This document shows positions 10,900 through 22,969 of a stretch of DNA of 64,000 bases, piece by piece; within the stretch, counting starts at the first letter, position 1, and each line of letters starts with the position of its first letter. The stretch comes from Vitellaria paradoxa (lineage: Eukaryota; Streptophyta; Magnoliopsida; Ericales; Sapotaceae): assembly GCA_019916065.1 (NCBI GenBank), contig CM034241.1:14269728-14333727 (forward strand), written 5' to 3'. The notes below the pieces were generated by a model that ran no database searches, was not told the DNA's origin, and saw nothing but the letters and a program-made list of their open reading frames with translations. Both the position numbers and the translations under genes were made by a program.

Positions 10900-11640
10900 A
10901 TTTATCCTCTCTAAACCCAAGGGATAGGCCTATTTTATAGGGCTAAATGGCAGTACAAGTTTTGATAAAATTTGATTGGAATTCTCATGGTTTTCAAATT
11001 TCTTAAATGATAAAAATTCTTCACATTGGTGTTCCAACCTACTTGGCCATTAGAAAGTTTCCTTTACCACTATCTTGCGCATCAAAATAATTTCGGGATT
11101 GAATCAACATGAAATAAGATCCAGAATTGTTTTGAATAATTAAAAAATCCCCTCACATTAAGGAAGTGGCTAGCGAGCTTCCCAACACCTAATTGCCCGA
11201 TTTCTGTAATTGCAAGCGACTTTATTTGCTCTTTGTTTTTTCTAACGAGGTATTCAATGACTTATGAAAATAACACTACCTTAAACAATGCAAAAAATAA
11301 GCCAAAAAGATACTCGTATGTCTTATCGGGACAAGCTTCCCAATAAAATCCCAATCTATCTCCTTTTTTGTTTGAAATATTTTGAATAATATTCCTAGAA
11401 CCTGACTATTTCAATTGTAATTGTTCAGTGCTCTTAAAATTTCAAATGTATACATTTAACAATCTAGTCAAATACTTAAACATACAAATTTATAGTCATT
11501 ATTTTTGTCCACCATGTTGCTAATTGCAATCATGGACCTAACACGAAAGATAATCCCCATCCATTTTGTCCCACCATTCCCCAATTGTAGTGGTGGTACA
11601 ATAATATTTTAAAAATAACATATTATAATCATCCAATTTA
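10900..11640. other. Intergenic DNA without a supported gene
   Basis: Non-coding sequence with no tRNA, no long frame and no clear element ends. It may continue the dispersed repeat at 10.7 kb. Confidence 0.4.
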
Positions 11641-14510
11641 AAGATAATAAACAGTAAGTCTAAAAAGTAAAAGCAGTTATATGCTAGGTACAAGCCAAGT
11701 AAGTTGCTAGTCTACTCCTATGGATCAAGTCTAAGAGCATATTGAGAAAAATTTATGTCCGCCCCACGACATGGTACTTGAAATAATAATAATAATAATA
11801 ATAATAATAATTATAATAATAATAATAATAATAATAGACGAGTTACTAAGCTCATTAATCTAAACCTCTAAGTGCCTATGTGTCACAATTATACCATGAA
11901 TGAAAGTAATCCATGATAAGATATGCAATTTAAAGTATACAAAGTAGATCACAAAAAATAGCCGATATGACAATAAGTAAGAACACATTAAACATAGAAT
12001 GGTATGCTAAAAATAATAGTGTGCGACTAATACTAAAAACAATATAACGCACACCACACCAAACAAGAAATAACTATGCAGAGATAGAACTCGAATTGGA
12101 CAAGTCCTAATTGTCGCCATAATCCCATTAAACCTATTTTATCACTTCAATTAGAATAAACATCAAACTAAATCTTGCTTGACTTCATAGTAAACATACT
12201 AGAATAAAAAGATGCGTCCTTACTAATTAAACATCAAAAGAACAACACATATATTCATAAATATTTTCAAATAATGTATTCACCTACAAAATATAACATT
12301 CATCTCATATACATATTATGCAAATACAAAATAGTCTCGATAAAATATATGTCAAAATAACTTCAAGACCCCTCTTTGGGTACTTACACATTCTCCTTAA
12401 TGTTTACTTGAAAAATATTAAATAGAAGGGTATGAGTGAATCCACCTAGTAGAAATGTTATATTCAAAAGTTAAAAAAATTAAAATAAAAATAAGAAAGA
12501 ATAATATAGAATCACAAACAAATCAATATCATATAAGATACATAACGGTTCTATTCATTACGGCCCCAAAGTCTAGATTACAGCATATCTTAAATTCTCA
12601 ATGACCTGTTAGCCCATTTCAACAAACATGATGCAATGCAATGCTCATCACAATTGCACACAAAGCTTTTCAGTCCATGACTTGAGTGCTCAAGAAAAGT
12701 CAGTGATTTTAAATCATTATATTATAATAGTCCTTCAGCAAAATAATATTTTACATCGGTCCTTCGATTCTAGCCTGTTAACCTAATAATACCAAGTTTC
12801 AATGGCCGATCATGCATATGTAATGCATATAGTCCATGCCTAATTTATAAAATATCATGCCATATAATGCATCATTCATTACCTATAATTTCAATTCAAC
12901 ATGGGTTTCTCCACATCTAAAGCATCTCTCATAACTGTAGCATCAAATAATACATAAAGAAATATACACATTTGAGCATACCAACTATTATTACTCTTTA
13001 CTTGTTACATTGAATTTAATACACCAGCTTGAGTCAGAAGACCGTGTTACTAAAGCTAATCACTATAAGGGGCATGCTAGTCTTCATCTTGACCTAGCAT
13101 CACCAACATCAAATTTGTTAGTTTCTAAATAATCAAAATATTATCAAAAAAATATAAAATAATGAACTTATCACATTTGTTCAATTTACGTCTCTTAGAA
13201 ATTATTTCTATCCATTTATAACAAATATGTCGTATTAATAAACAAATTGGTAATTACCCAACCATATAACTAAATTATTACAAAACTAACCCAAGAAGAA
13301 CTTTAATAATTAAGTATTTATAAAATATAAGGAAATTACTTTAAGTTAAATACATTTTAATTATTCTTAAATAGAAATTTTGGGTATTCTATGTCTATCG
13401 TCCAACTTTGAACAATTATAGAAAATTACACATAAATTCAAATTAATTGATTCAAAAGCCTAAAGTATTTATAATTGTGTTTAGTTTAACATATAAAATA
13501 ACCAAAGACAAATTGCACCATTAACTAGGTCAATTCAACCAAAAACCAAGCTGCTATCGGCGAAAGGCAAACTCATGACAATAATTTACAAAATTCCTAT
13601 AAAATTCATCACATATCTATTTCAGTCCATTCAAATGCCAAACTCTTTTAAATTAAATATACATTTTATAAACACAAAATTATAAAATAATTTACAAATC
13701 CCATTAATATAGAATTTACAAAAACCATTTAGGTGTGTACAATTACCATAGAGTTAAAAAAAAAAAAAAATCAAAACCTGAAGCACTATCTACATAAACA
13801 CGAAAATAGTATAACCCACTCCCTTGGCTCACCATTAATTCATCTATTATCCCCTCACAACCCATAATATATGGATGAAAAGTTATTTAAGTCTAGTTTT
13901 TAGCAAAAGTAACCCTAATTATTTTCATTAAACAAGTAAAAAGATATGACAGAAACACTACAGCATGCTCCATTGAATAAAACCTAAAAGCATAATTCAA
14001 GTTCCATTCGAACAAATTTTTAACATCAAATGATCAATCAAAAGAAGAAACATGTAAACATTAATTTACACGTCTATTATAACTTAAGAATATAAGAATT
14101 TCATCTCACTTACCTCTTGAAAAAAATCTCAAAAATTAATTAGCTTCTTGGTATCGCTGAGCAAACCCCCTTTTCCCCATTTTTTTTTTCCACTTTTCTC
14201 CTCTTTCTTCGCTCACCCAAGCACTATCCTTCATTTCTTTTACTTCTAAATTTTGTTCCTCTAGAACAACCAAGAACCTTGTAAAGTCAAACTTATGCCA
14301 AATACAAACAATTGAACTAAAATTGTAATTAAAGACAAATTCCCAATTAGATGTGGATTCAAGTTTTCTAATCAGAATGGAAAAGAAAGATCCAATTTTC
14401 CCAATTGAAAAAGGAGTGAGTTTCCCTGAAATAATGCTAATATAATTGAAGAAGGAAACCTAAACAAAGAAGGAAATTGATTAAAGCTTGAGTTCTTGTA
14501 GATTAAGAAG
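11640..14510 (-). mobile_element. Probable diverged long LTR relic of a gypsy-type element
   Basis: About 2.9 kb of non-coding sequence resembles in general layout the minus-oriented chromovirus LTRs at 20.8 and 27 kb: a segment with gagtgaatccacctagtaga (about 12432), scattered catgcatatgtaatgcat-type text (about 12820), and a run towards cacttacctcttgaaaaaaa (about 14107) before a T/C-rich block. No reading frame is present. Ends and target duplications cannot be placed, so the call rests on overall resemblance only. Confidence 0.3.
11782..11835. repeat. (AAT)n microsatellite, one interruption
   Basis: About 18 AAT units with a single ttat interruption near 11811. Confidence 0.95.
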
Positions 14511-15550
14511 TGTCCTAAGATTTAAATAAGTTCTAGTATGGTCTGCATGCAAGCCGCACAATGCTTGATGGATCGAGCTTAGAGAAATCAAACTGAAAAA
14601 GAAATCTAGTGAGCCTCGCAGGAAAGGCGCAAGCAGGCACAGATAGGCCGAGGGCTAGGTAGTACACCTCACAGGGAGGGCGTAGGGAACCCGATGGATC
14701 GACTTGCTGGATATTTGTTTCGTACTTAAAATAGGATTTAAGTGTCTATAAGTATGTGCTTGGGCATTCATTATAAAAATAGAATTCTTAAAGCAATAGA
14801 GAGCATATACTATAGAGTCTTAAGAGAAAGAGTTATTTGTTTTATGAGCTTAAAGATCTTTCTCTTTTCTTTACTCAATTTGAGACTATAGACTTTTTGA
14901 GGATTCAGAAAGTAGTCCACCAACAGGTTGAGTGAATTCGTGTAAGAAGTCGTAAAGAGTTCATTAGGCCTTGTAACCTAATTTTATAGTGGAAATTGTT
15001 TTGAGGTTTTTCCTTGGATAGGGTGTTGCGACTGGATCCACGCAGGTCATGAGTTTTTAATGCGACAGGTGCATTTGAGATCGCCCAAATGTGAGAGATT
15101 ATGTTTTGTTTTGAAATAAAGCCTTGATTACAGAGACTAGACGTCGTCACATGACACTTTCAAAGATGGGTGTGTCAAGGAACTTGAGCTTTGATTCTGA
15201 TTTAAAATGTGTTATTTTATATTTTTGAAGGTTATGATAAATGACCATTTTTAGTAATTTTTGACTCATTTGTGCAATAGAGATAATGGGCCCGGGAGTT
15301 CGGCTATGCGTGGAAACCGTTACGCTTAGATACTTAGGAATATCCGGAGTCTCTTTTCACTCTTTGCAGTTGTGATCTCGCAATATGATACTCTGGTTTA
15401 TAATGATTATTGCATACAACCTATAAATGCAAATGATGCATGAAATATGAAGTGGTCGAGCCTAGCTCATGTGTGTGACGAGTATAGTGAGATGTCTGCC
15501 TATATGGCGATGACGAGTATGTGTGTGTATACTAGGAATGAAGTGTGAAT
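14511..15550 (+). other. LTR-like leader segment with TATA-like box
   Basis: The stretch begins tgtcctaagatttaaataag, a TGT-type start resembling gypsy LTRs. About 260 bases later it has a TATA-like attataaaaatag near 14771-14783. Its GC content is higher than the flanks around 14.6 kb. It leads directly into the modular repeat array, so both may belong to one large LTR or untranslated leader. No coding domain supports this, and the boundary is approximate. Confidence 0.3.
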
Positions 15551-16820
15551 TGAAAGATGGTCTATAAACACCGAGGTAGCCAAACTCAAGCTATGTGCTT
15601 GAGCTGCCTACGTATCTTGTGAAAGGATTAGGTTGATGTAATTAAGACCTAAAGCAGTCCAACTACATGTTGATGAGATATGAACTGATATACAGATGCA
15701 AGAGCCTAGCTCTAAGTCTAAGTTAGTACTTAGCGCAGATGGTGGTTTATGAAGACTATGGAGACCGCACTCAATCTATCTGCTCGAACTACCTACGTAC
15801 CCTTCTAAGGGATCAGGTTAATGTAGCTTTGAGACAGTACCTAGTGCAGATGTGATGTGCAAATATTTATGATAGGGCCAATGTTTTATACAAGTTTAGT
15901 GTGAAAGAGCCTTACTACTAATATAAGATGAGGGAACGAGCCTAATTCTAGGTATATGGATTACGAGTAATCGTCTTTATATTATGAGAGCCTAGCTCTA
16001 AGATGATAAAAGACAGTTAGCACCCCATGCTTAACTGGGAAGTGGAGCCTAGCTCCAAATGAGAGAAAACAGTTAGCGCCTAGCACTTAACTGGAGAAAA
16101 GGAGCCTTACTCCATTGGGAAAAGGATAGTTAGCGCTTAGCGCATAATTGGGAAATGGTTAACTAAAGAAAGGAGGCTCGTTCCAAGAAGGATAGTTAGA
16201 GCCTAGCGCATAACTAGGAAATAGAGCCTTGGTCTAGAGAAGAGATAGCTAATGACTTACGTTTAACCAGAGGAAGGATCCTAGTTCTATAGTAGTGCTT
16301 TACGCTATAGTGATCAGACTCAAGCCTTCTGCTCAAGCTATGTACGTACCCTATGAAGGGATTAGGTCTACGTAGCTCTATCCTACGGTTTGAACTATTG
16401 TGCAAGTGTAGAGTATAGCTTTAGCTCTAAGTTAGTGCTTCGCGCTGTGGTGACTGGACTCAAACCTTCTCCTCGAACTGCTTACGTACCCTTTTGAAAG
16501 GATTAGGGAACATTAAGATAGTTAGTGCCTGGCGCATAACTATGGAAAGAAGCTTAGCTTCACACAAGAAGACAGTTAGCACTTAGTGCATAATTGGGGA
16601 ATGGAGTCTCACTTTATTAGGGAATTTAGCTTCAGGGAAAGAGATAGTTAGCACTTCGTGCATAACTGTGTAAAGAAGCACTGCTCCAAGGATGTGCCTA
16701 GCATATATAAGTGAGTGTCTATCATTGGGAAAGAAACTTAGCTCAAATCGAGAGCTCAGTTCCTAGTGATAATGATCGGGTCTATGTGAATAGCCTAGGA
16801 GCCTAAAGTGATAAGTGATG
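15550..16820 (+). repeat. Modular higher-order tandem repeat
   Basis: Two interleaved modules recur. Module A, containing gactcaa-cc-tctgctcgaactacctacgtaccct followed by aagggattaggt, appears about four times (around 15585-15635, 15770-15825, 16318-16372 and 16450-16505). Module B, about 40 bases, has gatagttagcgcttagcgcataactgggaa followed by a gagcctagctcc-like box and recurs roughly ten times between 16005 and 16680. The tagcgctta and gcctagctcc parts are palindromic. No frame runs through the array. Its position beside LTR-like DNA suggests internal repeats of a large gypsy LTR or leader. Confidence 0.75.
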
Positions 16821-17049
16821 CAGTTGATATGATTATGTATCAAAATGTTGAATGTGATGGCAACTTATATTCTATCATGGATGGCAGTTCAAGGAGGCAT
16901 ATCAGATATGTCTAAGGGAAGTCATGACTTAAAAACCAATAGCTTAGCCAATCCTAAGTCATTCCCAATCTCTGGAGCCTTGCTCACTTGGGTGAATCTT
17001 TGGATTGATAATCATTTGATTTCTAAGTTTGTATCAACCCTAGTAGGTG

Positions 17050-17430
17050 TGTGTTTTCATGTCTAGATGTGTCTTAGTATGTCAAGGCATGTGTCGATAT
17101 CTCAAAACATGGTACATGGTATATTATAGTATGTGCTAGCATGGTAATTGACATCCTAGCATGTTATACTATGATGTGGGATGGTGAATGAGCATGGTAA
17201 CATGGAATAACATGATCATGGGATGGTATAACATGGCATAACATAGCAATATGACAAGTGAGTATGGTGTAGGATGGTAATGAGATGGTATAACATGGTG
17301 AAGATGATATGGCATGGTGAATATGATATCTAGCATGTCCTAGTATGATCATTTGATGTTGTAGCGTAACATGGTATGACTGACATATTTTATGACATGA
17401 TATGGCATGTTAGTATGATGTAGACATGTT
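17050..17430. repeat. Degenerate CATGG-rich tandem array
   Basis: The words acatgg, gcatgg, catggtat and aacatgg recur every 10-20 bases over about 380 bases, with words such as gatggtataacatggc appearing in near copies. The period is irregular, so this is a decayed short-period array rather than a clean microsatellite. It adjoins the modular repeat and probably shares its host element. Confidence 0.7.
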
Positions 17431-17796
17431 ATTTGTATGATGTCTGGAACTTTGCAAAATTGTCTTGGGTATATCCAGTCAATATCATACATCAGATACA
17501 ACCCAGTCTTGAACTATGATCTGGATATCTTTTATTGACAAAGAATTCTATTTACACAATTAAAATTACCCTATTCTAATTATGAAAATACATTGAATTG
17601 AAATATAAAATAAAATTTCTAGAGAGAGAAAATTATATCAAACTTGAAGCTAAAAAGAGAAAAAGCTTGGAATTCTTCCAAAAATCTTGAGAATATCACT
17701 TAGTGGCCAACTTTAGGGAAAGAGAAGAGAGGGAGGCGGGCAGGATGGAAATGAGAAGAGGGGAAGGCCCCTTTATATAGACATTTTAAGTGTTAA

Positions 17797-18020
17797 AAGT
17801 TTTGCAATGCTTTAAAAGGCAAACAGCTTTGCATAACCCAATGGGCAAACAAGTCTAAAATGATAAAGGAAGGCAAACTTCTTTGCAAAGTTTTGCAACC
17901 CTTTTTGCTAAACATGATAGGCAAACAAATTTGCATAACACCATGAGTGAATATGTTTGCAAAACAAGTTGAGTAAACAAGTTTACAATTCAAAATAAAG
18001 CAAAAAAGTTTGCTAAACAC
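17797..18020. repeat. Degenerate GCAAAC/TTTGCA array
   Basis: Variants of ggcaaacaa followed by tttgcataac recur about every 35-65 bases, at about 17817, 17845, 17869, 17920 and 17954. The alternation of gcaaa and tttgc makes the array self-complementary over short spans. No coding potential is evident. Confidence 0.6.
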
Positions 18021-19290
18021 TTATTTGGCAACCAAAATGACGGCTAGGCTAAAGTGGGGGTCATTTTAGCCTAGACCCCTGGCTCAAGCCATGTTTTGCA
18101 AGGTTCAAGTTTTACCCGCAAAGGTTTGGGCAATTCTAAGACCTTTAGCAAAGTTTATTGGAGCTTCTGAGACCTCCTAGGCAATTTTTGGAGAGAATTA
18201 AACCAATTAGGTCAAAATTTGGTTCAATTTGGATTCTCTAGGACCAAGTTATGCTTGTTTGAAAATTGCTGCTCTAAAACGGACTGAAATAGAGGCAGTG
18301 TTAGCCAAATCCTTTGCCAAACCCTTGAGGCACCGCTAAGCTGACTCCTTCTACCAGTTTTAGGTACGAGGAATCCAAAAATGCCATTAGTGGGACTTTA
18401 AGATGCTTTTTTGAATTTATAAAAATTAACAAATTTTGCAAATGAATTAGGCGGACCTTCTAAGGTTTGACTTGGTAAGACTTAGTTATGCCATTATCTC
18501 AAGGAATCAACCCTCAACATTTGTGTGTAATTTGAGGACATTTTGACTTCATCTGGATACTCAAATTGTGTCTGGAGCCCCAGTAGCATCTTTTTCCTTA
18601 GCAAGAGCCATTTTGAGTCGGCAGAACCCGAATGACCTCTGGAAGGGCCTTTTGGATGCTTTGAGTTTATTCTATATTCTTTGATATGTCTTGGAATGTT
18701 GGGCATCTCCTTGTGTGTTTCTAGCTTAATCTGGGCATTCTGATCGATATTAGTCTTCAGGTGCGTCGGTAGAGGCCATTCTGGACTTCTGGACCGAATT
18801 GACCCCTAACTTTAGAGTTTGACTCTTCTGTGGATGCTGGAGTTATCCATTTGATGCCTTGGACATGTTTGTGCAATCTGGTGGCCTTCTGACTTGATCT
18901 GGGTCTTTAGCTTGGCTCTTCCCTAGCTATAAAGGTACAATCATCATTTTGTTAATTGTTTGCTCTTTGTTGAATTCGAGCATTTTGACATAGCCTATGA
19001 TTAAGAAAACTTAATCAGTAGAACATCATTCAAGTAAAAGCATTAAATAATGTAAATATTAAATGAGGGGGCAAATTTGGGTGTCAATATATGGTTTTAC
19101 TCATTATTTTTTGGTGTCTTCTTATTATCGTGTGTGATTGCAATATCTAGAGAGATTTAGAAAATTTCAAACCCTTTTTCTCTTCTTATAAACTTTGGAG
19201 GATATGCTAAAGGCATGTGTGATATCATTCAAGAGTAATTGGGAGGAGCAATTTCCTTTATTTGAATTTGTCTACATCAATAGTTTATAA
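18021..19290. other. Non-coding sequence between repeat array and gypsy fragment
   Basis: Mixed-composition DNA with no long frame. Near 19066-19088 it reads atgagggggcaaatttgggt then gtca, which resembles a polypurine tract beside an LTR terminus, so an LTR end may lie about here. Nothing else can be supported. Confidence 0.4.
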
Positions 19291-19299
19291 TCAAGCATC

Positions 19300-19869
19300 G
19301 AAGTGGTTCTATATGAAGCTTTGCATGGCCAACTTTGTAGATCTCTCTTCGTGTTGGCTAAGGCTGGGGAATCTTTGATAATTGATCTTGATTTGATTAG
19401 TGAAACTACCGAGAGGATTCAATTTATCTAACAACAACTCCTAACGGCAAAGAGGTAAACAAAATAGCTATGCAGATAAATGAAGATAACTATTAGAGTT
19501 TAATGTGGGTGACTTTATATTCTTGAAGATTTCACCAAAGCAAGGCATTATTCAATTTAGTAAAGGCAACAAGTTATCCCTAAGGTACATTGGGCCATTT
19601 GAGATTATTTGATGTGTGAGTGCACTGGTAATTTTTTTTTACCCCTCACAACTATCATAATTAAATAATGTGTTTCACATATCAATGCTCCAAAAGTACA
19701 TATAAGACCATCCTTACATTATTGATATGCAAGAGTTGGATGTTGAAAAGGATGTGATATTCAAGAATCTTCCTGTCCAAATTAAGGATCAACGTGAACA
19801 AATTGGTACGTGTCACATCAAGGAATCTACTTAGGAATATGAATAGGTGACATAAATTTTTAGGGAGAA
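19300..19869 (+). mobile_element. Decayed gypsy (chromovirus) integrase C-terminal fragment
   Basis: Plus-strand translation, with stops and frameshifts, retains the C-terminal landmarks of a chromovirus polyprotein: ALHGQLCRSLFVLAKAGE (about 19316-19370), LISETTERIQFI-QQLLTAKR (19397-19455), a VGDYVFLKISP-like remnant at 19505-19545, KVHWAI for the RYIGPFEI motif near 19583, and the later chain ending near 19840. It ends just before a purine-rich ttttagggagaa and a TGTAATACT start at 19870, as expected where pol meets the 3' LTR. RT and the rest of integrase are missing upstream. Confidence 0.7.
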
Positions 19870-20783
19870 TGTAATACTAAGTATTTTATTTTGGATCTAT
19901 GGGTTTGGCCTTTGGTGAAGAGTTATTTTATATTTCCCTAGGCCGAGTTTAACCTTGGGTTGTGTGTTGGCTAGTAGGCCCAATTATCTTTTCTTTATTG
20001 TCTTTTTTTCTTTTTCTATTCTCTCTCTTTATTTCTTTCCTCTTATTTCTTTTCCTTTTTCTTCCTTGCCTTCATTTGCTTCATAAAAATAGGGAAACGG
20101 ATGAAAAAGAAAAAAAGAGAGAATAAAAAGAAAAAAGAGAGAGAGAAAGAGGAAAAGGAGAAGATCATAAAGTACATAACTTAATTTTATTGAGTAGAGC
20201 GTGATAGTGCTAAGGATTTGATGAAGATCATGATGGTGCCAAGGATTTGGCTTGAGTAAATTTTGGTTTTTTAGGTAAACTTCCATTTCCTTATATTTAT
20301 TCAAATCTGAGGTAAGTGAAACTCTTTATGTGTTAAATTTATAGTTTATTACATGATTCGAGTTAATTCAGGCTTATTTTGGTTAAGATTGTTGAGTTAT
20401 ATAAATATATGTTTGAGTATATTTATGTAGATTTGATTATATAAATGTGATAGATCTTGCATTAATTTTGTTTGTTCTTGCGTCTCGACCTCAAGTCGAG
20501 GTCTTTTGCTAATTGTTGGATGGATTTGAGACTCAAGGTGGCAGGATTTAGCTATAGCAGGTTGGGGTTTAGTTATTTTTAGCTCAAATCTACAATTCAA
20601 TTCACAAGTTGCGAAAGTGGCCTTCCCCAAGGATCCCCAATATAGGTTGAGCTCTATGTATTTTCCCATAATGTCAAACTGTTATACCACAGCGTTCCCG
20701 CAATTATCCAATTGGATCCAAGCTCTTGTCTTTTAGCCCTGATTTGTAATGGACTATAATAAGTGAGCACTTGATATGCTATA
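19870..20783 (+). mobile_element. Probable LTR remnant of the plus-strand gypsy fragment
   Basis: After a purine-rich tract the sequence starts TGTAATACTAAG and continues as non-coding DNA. It is cut at 20783 by the start of the minus-strand chromovirus, so it may be the left half of an interrupted LTR. A purine-rich segment lies at 20100-20160. I could not find the other half convincingly beyond 28983. Confidence 0.4.
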
Positions 20784-22915
20784 TGTCATGCCCCTAACTT
20801 AACCTTCTGGACGGACAACATTAGAATATGGGAACGAAATAAGATACTTAAAGACATGTGCCAAAGTCAAGTCCAATAATAAAATCTAATAATCAGAGCA
20901 ACTAATCGTCCCTTATTCCCATATAAAATAATAACAATAACATCCTTAGATAAAATCCAAGTTGCACCCTAGTGACACACTTCATAGCATATTTAGGCAA
21001 CCATCAATGCCATGATACAAACTTCCATTAATAATAAATCTAGGACCCACAACTTGAGTTGCGCGAATAAGAGTACAATAGTTTAAAAGATAAGATAAAA
21101 TCTAAAACTAGGTCAATCCAACAGTCTCAACTCAACTCCGAATGGCTATTCTCTGGCATCACTGGGTCACATAAAATAGGAATGGAATGAGGAAACTTGC
21201 CTAGTAAATAGGACGTGCAAGTGTGCACCAATTAACAATAATTAAACATGTAATATAACTTACAACAATTTCCACAAAAATATAACATAACAATGCAAGT
21301 GTCGTCCAATGCAATGGCTACTACATTCTCTAATCTTCATCTATCCCAACTTTATTCTGGGATGGGTGGCACTTATTGTGGGTCACCAACTGCACCGTTT
21401 ACATTTACAGTGAATGCATATCCTACTTTATATCACAGGTGGGGAATCGTGTTACACCCTAACTAGTGTGAGACTCAGGGCAACTGAGTCATACCATTTG
21501 ACCCTTCTATTAGGGAACTGCGTTATGCTCATAGTCAGGCATTCATTTATCTCAAGCTAGGTCCAGTAGCAGTCTAGAGAAAATCCCATACCCATATCTC
21601 ATAACTAACGTCCCAACTCTAAATGAGTAAATTCTAGTCATATATATCGATGGGGGATTATCCGGTATTTTCAAAATCTCAATTTATCATTTTTCTCAAA
21701 AACAAAGATCCTTTCCATAAACATAACCCGTGTCTCAGCACATCAATAATATCCATATGGCATTCTCAACCAATCAATAATCACAACATACATCTGGATG
21801 ATACCACCCCAGTCCCATCTACATGATATGCTCAATTATGTATAATTAACATTAATATCTCAACATTAAAATAAAAGCATGCTATACTCAAGTATACATT
21901 TAACATCCTATAATTTACATAATTTTTACTTTAATATGATCTACACACACATATGTGAAAACCCAAACAAAAAGAAGCATAAATGGCCCAAACGGGAAAA
22001 TCCAAATGGGGTCGTAGCTTGCCCGCAGGCAGCTTGCAACTTGGGGCCAACCTTGTATCCTGCTCAATGAATGCTCATGGCTTCTGGCTAGGGCAGAATA
22101 TCTCGCTCCCTCCTTGGTGGGAGTGTGCACCTCGAAGCCTCCACCCAAACCATCATTTTGGTCTGCAACCCATCTTCCCTGACCATCTCGACCAATATTT
22201 GGCCTTCTTGGGTCTTAAACTCAACAATAAATCATTTATAAACTTTCAAACATCTCAATAACATGATTTTATAACATTAATTTCAACAATAATTTAAATG
22301 AATCTCAACATATAAATGCATGTATATACACAATTATATACCCATATGCTCAAATATCCAAAACTTAATAATAACCAACAAATAATATGCCAAAATCTTC
22401 CTAATACTGAGTAGAACACAAATCTAAATCTTACCTACCTTGAATCCAAAAAGAAAAGAAAAATGAGAAGATTTAATTTTTGGGACCTAAACTTTCAGTG
22501 TCAATTTCTCCTAGCTTAAGTAAAACTACTGAAAACGGATGCCACCACAATTTTCACGGTGTCGAATGTTAACCTAATCCATTAATCTTCTTTCTCGAAG
22601 CACGCGTGCACGCACACACAAACACACACACACTCTCTCTCTCTACTCTTTCTTTTCTCTCTTTTCTCTCTTTCTTACTCATTTTTGGAATGGTCGAGAG
22701 ACCAATGGGAAAAGAAAAAAAAAAAAAAGGAAAGAAAGAAAAGAAAGAAATGCTTGGGTGCTTTAGCCCAGTTATCTAACCCAATATCACTTTGGGTTAA
22801 ACTCGGTCCAAGAAAAATAAAATATAACCAAACTAACAAACCTAATCTCGGTCTAATTATTTTATTAGCTCAAAATAATACATAAATGGCTAAAAAATAA
22901 ATACTGGGTGTTACA
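20784..22915 (-). repeat. Chromovirus 3' LTR (left copy)
   Basis: A 2132-bp repeat starting TGTCATGCCC and ending GGTGTTACA on plus. It matches 26958-28983 along its length. It alone contains an AC/TC microsatellite expansion at about 22609-22650; the right copy has only a short pyrimidine tract there. It follows pol directly in the element's own orientation. Confidence 0.9.
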
Positions 22916-22930
22916 TTTTTCCCCACTTAA
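22916..22930 (-). other. Polypurine tract of the chromovirus
   Basis: The minus strand reads AAGTGGGGAAAAA immediately before the LTR start TGTAACACC, which is where plus-strand DNA priming occurs in LTR retrotransposons. Confidence 0.75.
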
Positions 22931-22969
22931 AAAATTTTGTTTTAAAAATTTACATAACATACTTTAATT

